5,107 nt of DNA from CAYMCQ01 sp964389025 (GTDB lineage: Bacteria; Verrucomicrobiota; Verrucomicrobiia; Limisphaerales; CAYMCQ01), in the NCBI GenBank assembly GCA_964389025.1, contig CAYMCQ010000134.1, positions 1-5,107 of the forward strand, in the 5' to 3' direction. Numbering within the stretch: the stretch's first letter is position 1; every line of letters starts with the position of its first letter. The translations under genes were made by a program, and so were the position numbers. Positions 1 through 5,107 of this stretch are shown here, one piece after another. The notes beneath the pieces were generated by a model. That model had not been told where the DNA came from, searched no databases, and saw only the letters and a program-made list of their open reading frames with translations.

Positions 1-1487
1 GCGCATTCGGGATCAAGCATCGCGTTGTGGTCGGCGAAGGGAACTTTTTCCAAAATGTTTTTCGTGCAATCCTTGTCGAACGCGCCCCAGCCGCCGTCTT
101 TGCACTGGAATGTCATCATCCACTTCACGCCGCGCTGGAAACACTCGTCACGCTTCTGCGGATTGTCCGTGGGAATTTTCCGCAGCGCGAGCAGCACCAT
201 CGCGGTGTCATCCACGTCGGGGTTCCATTTGTTCTCGAACTCGAAGACCCAGCCACTCGGCTCGACATTCGCAGGATTTTTATACTGCCAGTCCCCGCGA
301 AAACGGATTTCCTTCGTCATCAGCCACTCGGCGGAGCGTTTCATAGCGGGATGCGTTTCCGGAATTCCTGATTCGCGCAGGCACATCGTGACGATGGCTG
401 TGTCCCAAACCGGCGAGAAGCATGGCTCGATGCGGACGCTGTCCTCGGTCTCGTGTTGCAGCTCGAACAATTTTTTCTGGGCGCGAACGACCTCAGGATG
501 GGTTTCGGGATAACCAAGAACTTTCAGCGCGATCAGCGAATTGAGCATCGCCGGGAAAATCGCCGCCAGCCCGTCCGTGCCTTTGAGCCGCTGCAGCATC
601 CAGCCCTCGGCCTTTCGCAGCGCGAGTTTGCGGAACGGATGGATGCCGGCCTGCGCCCATAGCTCAGCGAACTTGTGCAGCTTGTCGAGCCAGATGAAAA
701 AATTGCGGAACGTGAACCATTGCGGGTCGCGCGCCAGCCGCAGCGCTCGGTCGTGGTAGCCTTCGGGATGAAGTTCATCGAGCGAGATGTTTCCGGGGCG
801 GCGTGTCGGCTTGTAGTGGTTGATGATCGCCAGCGGCACGAGCATCGAGCGGCTCCACGAACTCATCTCCCAGAAGTTCACATGAAACCATTTGCCGATG
901 AGGATGACCTCGGCGGGAATCGTCGGGACATATTTCCACGGGAAGAGACCGAGCAGCGCGAGATAAAGTTTTGAGAACGTGTTCATGCGCGGCACGCCGC
1001 CAAGGCTCAACGCCATCTGCCGCGCGCGCAACATCCGCGGATCGGTCAGCGGAACGCCCGCGAGTTTCAGCGCAAGATAGGCTTTGATCGTGGCGTTCAC
1101 TTCGGATGGCCCGCCGTGATAAATGTTCCAGCCGCCGTCGGTTTGTTGCGCCGAGAAGATATGATTCACCGCTTTGCGTTGCCATTTCTCGTCCACGCTG
1201 CCGTTCCAATGATGGTAGGCGACCATGTCCGAAACGAGTGTGGAATCCACGATGAGTTCGCCGATCCAATAGCCTTCAGGCTTCTGTTCGCCGAGAAGAA
1301 AATCCTGCGAGCGTTTGATGGCGGTTTCCAGCGACGGTGGCGCAGCGTAGCCAAAATCCGGCAACAGATTTTCTCCAATCTTGGATTGTTCGATTGACCT
1401 TACTCGCACACGAATACTCTGCGAACGGGCGGCTTCCGTGTAAAGGAATTTAAGCGGAGCCCAGCGCGGACCGCGCTCCGTTGTCAC
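1..1487 (-). CDS. shc: Squalene-hopene cyclase, C-terminus cut by the window edge
   Basis: Class II triterpene cyclase that folds squalene and protonates it to give hopene, the first committed step to hopanoid membrane lipids; family members are monotopic membrane proteins. 495 codons are present out of a usual 630-720. Counting from GTG 1487, the catalytic acid motif D424-V-D-D-T is intact (equivalent to D374-D377 of the Alicyclobacillus enzyme), and SPVWDT at 359-363 matches that enzyme's W312/D313 region. Repeat-type tryptophan motifs are visible: EGYW near 74, TDGGW near 120 and KDGGWG near 467. The segment VPFADHNAMLDPEC just before the edge is typical of hopanoid cyclases. The final repeats and the C-terminal part of the active site lie outside. 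The chosen GTG overlaps the stop of the upstream membrane-protein gene as GTGA. A TTG at 1364 with GGAGA seven bases upstream is a serious alternative and would place DVDD at 383-386. The family call is secure; the start is not. Confidence 0.95.
   Translation of the reverse strand, partial: MTTERGPRWAPLKFLYTEAARSQSIRVRVRSIEQSKIGENLLPDFGYAAPPSLETAIKRSQDFLLGEQKPEGYWIGELIVDSTLVSDMVAYHHWNGSVDEKWQRKAVNHIFSAQQTDGGWNIYHGGPSEVNATIKAYLALKLAGVPLTDPRMLRARQMALSLGGVPRMNTFSKLYLALLGLFPWKYVPTIPAEVILIGKWFHVNFWEMSSWSRSMLVPLAIINHYKPTRRPGNISLDELHPEGYHDRALRLARDPQWFTFRNFFIWLDKLHKFAELWAQAGIHPFRKLALRKAEGWMLQRLKGTDGLAAIFPAMLNSLIALKVLGYPETHPEVVRAQKKLFELQHETEDSVRIEPCFSPVWDTAIVTMCLRESGIPETHPAMKRSAEWLMTKEIRFRGDWQYKNPANVEPSGWVFEFENKWNPDVDDTAMVLLALRKIPTDNPQKRDECFQRGVKWMMTFQCKDGGWGAFDKDCTKNILEKVPFADHNAMLDPEC
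1372..1376 (-). promoter_or_regulatory. Candidate ribosome binding site for an alternative cyclase start
   Basis: On the minus strand GGAGA lies seven bases before the in-frame TTG at 1364-1362. The GTG at 1487 has only a close AGGG (two bases away) or a GGGAAAG eight bases away. Starting at the TTG would drop 41 residues, several of them basic (RVRVRS) and encoded by codons less common in the rest of the gene, and would leave an N-terminus of normal length for the family. The sequence alone does not decide between the two. Confidence 0.35.
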
Positions 1488-2980
1488 GACCCTGACTTTC
1501 CCGGAAAGTTTTTTCTCGGCAATCTGCCGACCCACGTTTCCGTCGCGGCGTAATGCCATTCCAGCCCATCGATTGCCGGCCGCGCGCTCGCAGACTGCAA
1601 CAAAATCATCCTGTCTTCAGGCCGCATTTTTTTCACCCACGGCTCGTAAGCTTTTGCCGTGAATTGATTCCATTGAATCTTTCTCAAAATTTCCAAATCT
1701 TCCTGCGGCATCACACCCGGCTCGAAACCAAGCATGTATTTCCAGTCCGCATGGGGGTTTTTGTAGAACGTGCGAAAAAAAACTTCCATATCGGCGGAGT
1801 AAATGATCCCGCCAGTTTCGGGAAGCCACGGCCTCACGTCCGGATTTTCCGGCGTGAGATATTCCACCGTCAGGTCTTTAGTCCATCGGTCACCGATGTC
1901 GCGCGTCGTCGCGATGTAAACTCCCGCCGCCGCGACACACGCCAGCGCCGCGCTGCGAATGGACTCGCGCGCAATCCTTGATTCCAGAATCGCCTCGAAC
2001 TCCACCGCCATCCAAAGCAACGCCGCCGGAAAACCCCAATCCACCCAGAACCGCGCCACTTTCAAGCCCAACAACCAGCCCAGCGCCGCCATAGCGAACA
2101 ACGGATTGAAAACAACCTCGCTTTTCCATTCGCCGCGCGCCCGACGCCAGACCAGTAGCAGCGCCACTGCTCCGGCAAAAATCAAGTCGCCGGCGTCAGG
2201 CCGCAGTTCCGTCACCAGCATCCGGGTCAGACTGTGGCTGCCCATTGTCGTCATCAAATGCTGCACCGCATGCACGATGTAACTAATCGGATGCCCCGTC
2301 AGCGTCGCGCCGAGCAATGTTCCAGCCATCCAGCACGCAGAAATCGCAAATGCTTTTTTCCATTGCCCGACCAGCACAAACGCCGCAACCGGCAGCGCAA
2401 ACAAATACCAGCTTCCATGGCACCAGACTGAAAATGCGATCAAAAGAATGCTGGCAATCAGCCGTGCCGGAGAAATTTTTTCCGCGCGAAACCAAAGCTG
2501 CAACAAAATCAAGAACACCGCCGTCATTATCAGAAACGGCCGGCCAAAAATCAGCCGGGTGAACGGAGCCGGAGCGAGCAGGGCAGCGACAAAAAGCGCG
2601 ATCAACATCGCCTCAGGCCGCTTGCGAAACGCGAACGCCGCCAGCCACGTCAGCACGAACAATCCACACACGGAAAAAAACATGAGTTGCTCAGTGCCCC
2701 AATTCAGTTTGTGGTGTAGAGCGCCGAGAATCGTCTGCCAGCCCGGATGATGTTCCTCCGACGCCAGCTCTGGCCGCATCACAAGGATTTCCGACCACGG
2801 TTTGTCCGCGACAGCTTTTGCGACGTGCCGCGTGGCGTCATCACGCGGAACGTAGCCGTAGCTGAGGATTTTCAGCGGAATCAAAAACCCGATGAGGACT
2901 GCTCCAACCCAGATCGCCAATGGGATGTAGCGACCAAAAAAATTCGGTTCCGACGCAGCGTCGTGGTTCATGCTGCGCAT
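1484..2980 (-). CDS. Polytopic membrane protein with soluble C-terminal domain, possible GT-C-type glycosyltransferase
   Basis: I do not recognise a named family. The 498-residue protein starts with a short cytoplasmic tail and a membrane helix at about 18-36. A hydrophilic loop (40-98) follows, then roughly ten more hydrophobic segments (about 100-118, 124-140, 149-164, 174-205 as two, 210-228, 265-278, 291-306, 313-326 and 341-357). A non-membrane tail of about 140 residues (360-498) ends the protein. The first loop begins YVPRDDATRH, with D47-D48 just after helix 1. In GT-C glycosyltransferases an acidic residue at this place binds metal or the lipid-phosphate sugar donor, so transfer of a sugar from a polyprenyl-phosphate donor outside the inner membrane is a possible role; this is inference. 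It is the first gene of a pair, its TGA overlapping the cyclase GTG, so a role in lipid or envelope modification is plausible. No clear Shine-Dalgarno precedes ATG 2980 or the next in-frame ATG at 2971. A transporter or a structural membrane protein is not excluded. Confidence 0.8.
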   Translation of the reverse strand: MRSMNHDAASEPNFFGRYIPLAIWVGAVLIGFLIPLKILSYGYVPRDDATRHVAKAVADKPWSEILVMRPELASEEHHPGWQTILGALHHKLNWGTEQLMFFSVCGLFVLTWLAAFAFRKRPEAMLIALFVAALLAPAPFTRLIFGRPFLIMTAVFLILLQLWFRAEKISPARLIASILLIAFSVWCHGSWYLFALPVAAFVLVGQWKKAFAISACWMAGTLLGATLTGHPISYIVHAVQHLMTTMGSHSLTRMLVTELRPDAGDLIFAGAVALLLVWRRARGEWKSEVVFNPLFAMAALGWLLGLKVARFWVDWGFPAALLWMAVEFEAILESRIARESIRSAALACVAAAGVYIATTRDIGDRWTKDLTVEYLTPENPDVRPWLPETGGIIYSADMEVFFRTFYKNPHADWKYMLGFEPGVMPQEDLEILRKIQWNQFTAKAYEPWVKKMRPEDRMILLQSASARPAIDGLEWHYAATETWVGRLPRKNFPGKSGS

Positions 2981-3009
2981 TTCGTAGAGAAACCAACCAG
3001 ATTTAGCAA

Positions 3010-3028
3010 GCTTTCCGATTCGGAGGGC
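3010..3028. repeat. Short palindrome in the divergent spacer
   Basis: TCCGA and TCGGA flank a single central T (3014-3024). The symmetry extends outward with two G-T pairs and two further Watson-Crick pairs, giving a 9-pair arm from 3010 to 3028. It may be an operator, a small hairpin, or part of a dispersed repeat; nothing in the window distinguishes these. Confidence 0.5.
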
Positions 3029-3077
3029 GGAGTTCCACGCTCAAATATGTCTGGGACTCGTGTAACTCGTCCTTCCG

Positions 3078-3104
3078 AAAGTGGAAGGAATAACTTTCCA
3101 CTTT
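3078..3104. repeat. 11-bp inverted repeat with 5-nt loop upstream of dapF
   Basis: AAAGTGGAAGG (3078-3088) pairs with CTTTCCACTTT (3094-3104) around the loop AATAA; ten pairs are Watson-Crick and one is G-T. It ends 31 bases before the dapF start. There is no T-run after it on the plus strand, so it does not look like an intrinsic terminator in that direction, and no gene ends here. The left arm can alternatively form CCTTCC (3071-3076) with GGAAGG (3083-3088), so the two hairpins exclude each other. It could be a leader structure, a protein-binding site or part of a repetitive element. Confidence 0.65.
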
Positions 3105-3135
3105 AAGTCCCGCTGCACTCGGTTAATTTCATTCC

Positions 3136-3945
3136 ATGCTGCTGGAATTCACCAAAATGAACGGCGCGGGCAATGACTTTGTCCTCGCCGACAATCGCGC
3201 GCGGAAAATCAAACTCACGCGCGAACAAGTCGTGCGGTTGTGCGACCGGCATCGCGGCGTCGGCGCGGATGGCGTGATGCTGCTCATTCCGTGCGCGAGC
3301 GGCAAAGCGGACTGGTCATGGGAATTTTTCAACAGCGACGGCAGCGTGGCCGACATGTGCGGCAACGGCGCGCGTTGCTTCGCGCGGTTCGTGCAAAAGG
3401 TCACTGGACAGAAAAACGATTTCACGTTTGAGACCGGCGCGGGAATCATTCGCGCCAGCTTTCAGGGCGAGCGCGTGACAGTCGGTTTGACGAAGCCAAA
3501 GGATTTGCGGCTGGACGAAAAAGTTTTGCTTTCCATCGGCGAACAAGCGATCCACTCGCTCAACACCGGCGTGCCGCACGCGGTCTTGTTCGTGCCCGAC
3601 GCCGACAAGGCGATGGTGCAACAACTCGGCCCGGAAATCCGTCATCACAAACATTTCGCGCCGCGCGGCACGAACGCGAACTTCGTCCAGCTTCTCGGCG
3701 GCGGCGGCATCCGCGTCCGCACGTTCGAGCGCGGCGTCGAAGGCGAAACACTCGCGTGCGGCACAGGCGTGACGGCGTCGGCGCTCATTGCGTCGCGCGC
3801 GCACAACCTTCGCTCGCCCGTGAAAGTCCAGGTGCAAGGCGGCGACCAGCTTGAAGTCAGCTTCGATGAAAAGAACGGCGAGTTTGAAAATGTCCGGCTG
3901 ACCGGCCCGGCGGAGTTTGTGTTCGAAGGGAAGATTGAAATGTGA
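3136..3945 (+). CDS. dapF: Diaminopimelate epimerase
   Basis: Cytoplasmic, cofactor-independent epimerase converting LL-2,6-diaminopimelate to the meso form, the last step before peptidoglycan cross-linking units and lysine. The gene is complete at 269 residues, close to the usual 270-280. The N-terminus has FTKMNGAGNDF with N13. The first catalytic cysteine is C75 in MCGNGARC (74-81), and N66 lies in FFNSDG. GTNANF (178-183) carries the substrate-binding asparagine at 182, and E198-R199 precede the second catalytic cysteine, C208, in LACGTG. These correspond to C73 and C217 of the Haemophilus enzyme. The loop ERGVEGET is one residue longer than ERGAGET of proteobacteria, a form I associate with Bacteroidota and related groups. 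ATG 3136 is chosen because family proteins begin only a few residues before FTKM. No Shine-Dalgarno is visible upstream. aspS follows on the same strand after 142 bases, so a shared transcript is possible. Confidence 0.97.
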   Translation: MLLEFTKMNGAGNDFVLADNRARKIKLTREQVVRLCDRHRGVGADGVMLLIPCASGKADWSWEFFNSDGSVADMCGNGARCFARFVQKVTGQKNDFTFETGAGIIRASFQGERVTVGLTKPKDLRLDEKVLLSIGEQAIHSLNTGVPHAVLFVPDADKAMVQQLGPEIRHHKHFAPRGTNANFVQLLGGGGIRVRTFERGVEGETLACGTGVTASALIASRAHNLRSPVKVQVQGGDQLEVSFDEKNGEFENVRLTGPAEFVFEGKIEM

Positions 3946-3954
3946 GCAGGAGAG

Positions 3955-4017
3955 GTGCTGTGGAAAAATCAATTTGATGAGATTGAATCCGTGCTGAAGG
4001 GGTTGTTCGGGCTTTAA
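3955..4017 (+). other. 20-codon open stretch in the dapF frame after its stop
   Basis: After the dapF TGA (3943-3945) the same frame stays open for 23 codons to TAA 4015-4017. A GTG at 3955 would give a 20-residue peptide ending in FDEIESVLKGLFGL, which has an amphipathic-helix look. AGGAG precedes the GTG by only two bases, too close for a normal start. It could be a chance frame, the remnant of an older DapF C-terminus or of another gene, or a tiny peptide. Evidence for expression is weak. Confidence 0.15.
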
Positions 4018-4087
4018 TCCGCCGCCAGCCTGAAATTGTCTTTGAATTCTCGCGCATTCCCCGCCAACATCCGCGTTCAATTTTGAA

Positions 4088-5107
4088 ATGAAACGCACGC
4101 ATCATTGCAACGAACTGCGCCCGGCTCACATCGGGCAAACTGTCACGCTGTCCGGCTGGGTCCATTCGCGCCGCGACCTCGGCGGCCTCATCTTCATTGA
4201 CATCCGCGACCGCGAGGGCCGCACGCAAACTGTTTTCGATCCGTCCGATCTGCCGAAGGAACTTTTTGAGCGCGCGGAAAAATTGCGCAGCGAGTGTGTC
4301 GTCAGCGTCACTGGAAAAGTCCGCCATCGTCCCGAGGGAACGAACAACGCAAAGATTCCCACAGGCGAAGTCGAAGTCGGCGTCGCGTCACTGGAAGTTT
4401 TGAACATGGCGGAAGTTTTGCCGTTCCCGGTGGACGATCCCGAAGTCGCGAGCAAGGTGAACGAGGAATTGCGCCTGCAATATCGCTATCTCGATCTGCG
4501 CCGGCCTGAGATGACGCGCAACCTCCGCATCCGCAGCAAAGTCGCCACGGCTTACCGCGTCTTCATGGAGGAACAGGGCTTTCTCGAAATCGAGACGCCG
4601 ACGCTCTTCAAGTCCACGCCCGAAGGCGCGCGCGAATTCATCGTGCCGAGCCGCACGAACGTCGGGAAATTTTATGCGCTGCCGCAATCGCCGCAGCAGT
4701 TCAAGCAGATCCTGATGGTCGCGGGCGTCGAAAAATATTTCCAGCTCGCGCGCTGCTATCGCGACGAGGATTTGCGCGCCGACCGCCAGCCCGAGTTCAC
4801 GCAGATTGACATCGAGATGAGTTTCATCGAGCGCGAGGACATTTACGCGCTCATCGAAGGCTTGCTGAAACGCGTCTGGAAGGTCGCACTCGGCATGGAC
4901 ATCCAGACGCCGTTCAAGCGCATCACGTTCGAGGAAGCGCTGAACCGCTACGGCATTGACAAGCCCGACACGCGCATCGGCATGGAGCTTGTGGATTTCA
5001 CGGGGGAATTTCGCGCGAGCACGTTCAAAGTCTTCAGCGGAGCAATCGCGAACGGCGGCGTGGTGAAGGCGCTCAACGCCAAAGGCATGGCCGGCGCGAC
5101 GCAAGGC
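4088..5107 (+). CDS. aspS: Aspartyl-tRNA synthetase, C-terminus cut by the window edge
   Basis: Class II aminoacyl-tRNA synthetase that activates aspartate with ATP and loads it on tRNA-Asp in the cytoplasm. 340 codons are present of about 590. The order is the N-terminal OB-fold anticodon-binding domain (about 1-105, with SGWVHSRRDLGG at 22-33), then the catalytic core. The core has PEGAREFIVPSR from 178, LPQSPQQFKQ, and motif 2 with YRDEDLRADRQPEFTQ at 224-239, including the ATP-contacting R225. The bacteria-specific GAD insertion domain is just beginning at the edge (VFSGAIANGGVVKAL). Motif 3 is outside the window. The start ATG 4088 matches the usual family N-terminus; no Shine-Dalgarno is seen. 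Specificity markers are mixed: L31 as in tRNA-Asp-restricted enzymes, but a glycine in RPEGTNN (G84) as in non-discriminating ones that also charge tRNA-Asn. It lies 142 bases behind dapF on the same strand. Confidence 0.97.
   Translation, partial: MKRTHHCNELRPAHIGQTVTLSGWVHSRRDLGGLIFIDIRDREGRTQTVFDPSDLPKELFERAEKLRSECVVSVTGKVRHRPEGTNNAKIPTGEVEVGVASLEVLNMAEVLPFPVDDPEVASKVNEELRLQYRYLDLRRPEMTRNLRIRSKVATAYRVFMEEQGFLEIETPTLFKSTPEGAREFIVPSRTNVGKFYALPQSPQQFKQILMVAGVEKYFQLARCYRDEDLRADRQPEFTQIDIEMSFIEREDIYALIEGLLKRVWKVALGMDIQTPFKRITFEEALNRYGIDKPDTRIGMELVDFTGEFRASTFKVFSGAIANGGVVKALNAKGMAGATQG

Larger units (their letters stand above)
2981..3135. promoter_or_regulatory. Divergent intergenic region between the membrane-protein gene and dapF
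   Basis: This 155-base spacer separates oppositely transcribed genes and must hold the promoter for the left pair, and probably one for dapF. I could not find convincing -35/-10 pairs on either strand. It is visibly richer in A and T than the genes around it. It contains a 9-bp palindrome, a 6-bp direct repeat (ACTCGT at 3056-3061 and 3065-3070) and a strong inverted repeat near dapF. The promoter role is inferred from gene orientation. Confidence 0.5.

Noticed and set aside
25..513. Plus-strand open frames across the left edge
   Set aside because: They overlap the conserved DVDD and tryptophan-motif region of the squalene-hopene cyclase on the minus strand and show no family features.
775..1269. 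Minus-strand 164-codon frame inside the cyclase
   Set aside because: It is out of frame with the cyclase, which reads without interruption through this region; Arg/His-rich shadow.
1553..2750. Several plus-strand frames opposite the membrane-protein gene
   Set aside because: The minus-strand protein shows coherent membrane helices over its whole length, while the plus-strand frames are short, overlapping and of low-complexity composition.
3078..3104. Intrinsic terminator
   Set aside because: There is no T-run after the stem on the plus strand, the stem is AT-rich, and no gene ends next to it on either strand.
2981..3135. Sigma-70 promoters such as TAAATC on the minus strand or TAACTT on the plus strand
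   Set aside because: Neither has a recognisable -35 element at proper spacing, so I did not annotate specific promoters.
3316..4098. Long minus-strand open frame (260 codons) opposite dapF
   Set aside because: It lies antisense to a clear, complete dapF and its translation is His/Ala/Arg-rich with no recognisable domain; it is a by-product of GC-rich codon bias.
4388..5104. Long minus-strand open frame (238 codons) opposite aspS
   Set aside because: It is antisense to conserved aspS catalytic sequence, and its composition (Ala, Arg, Glu, Asp, His) is what reverse reading of GC-biased codons gives.
1..5107. CRISPR array, tRNA or rRNA gene, transposase or defence system
   Set aside because: No regularly spaced repeats, cloverleaf or rRNA-like sequence and no matching protein motifs were seen; the window is essentially housekeeping and lipid genes.

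Overview
The window suggests a GC-rich, Gram-negative-type bacterium that makes diaminopimelate peptidoglycan and hopanoids. Gene content, the form of the DapF active-site loop (ERGVEGETLACGTG, one residue longer than the proteobacterial form) and the overall style fit Verrucomicrobiota of the Pedosphaera/Limisphaerales kind. That placement is inference from sequence style and not a database result.

Layout. Two genes on the minus strand fill the left 2.98 kb. The promoter-proximal one (1484-2980) encodes a 498-residue polytopic membrane protein with a soluble C-terminal tail; its topology and an Asp-Asp pair just after the first membrane helix resemble GT-C glycosyltransferases. The downstream one (1487 to the left edge) is the N-terminal three quarters of a squalene-hopene cyclase with the catalytic DVDD motif. 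The two genes overlap by 4 bases (GTGA), so they are probably co-transcribed and translationally coupled. The cyclase could alternatively start at a TTG at 1364, which has a better ribosome binding site.

A 155-base divergent intergenic region (2981-3135) separates this pair from two plus-strand genes. It is AT-richer than its surroundings and holds several inverted repeats, including an 11-bp stem with a 5-nt loop about 30 bases before dapF.

On the plus strand, dapF (3136-3945, complete) makes meso-diaminopimelate for peptidoglycan and lysine. After a 142-base gap containing a 20-codon open stretch in the dapF frame, aspS (4088 to the right edge, first 340 residues) encodes the bacterial-type aspartyl-tRNA synthetase. 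Both are housekeeping genes.

Working together: the left pair is membrane/lipid oriented (hopanoid ring formation plus a possible lipid-linked sugar transferase), and the right pair is amino-acid and translation housekeeping. No CRISPR array, tRNA, rRNA, transposase or defence system is visible. The points most worth checking are the membrane protein coupled to the cyclase, the palindrome-rich spacer, and a mixed set of tRNA-specificity residues in AspRS.
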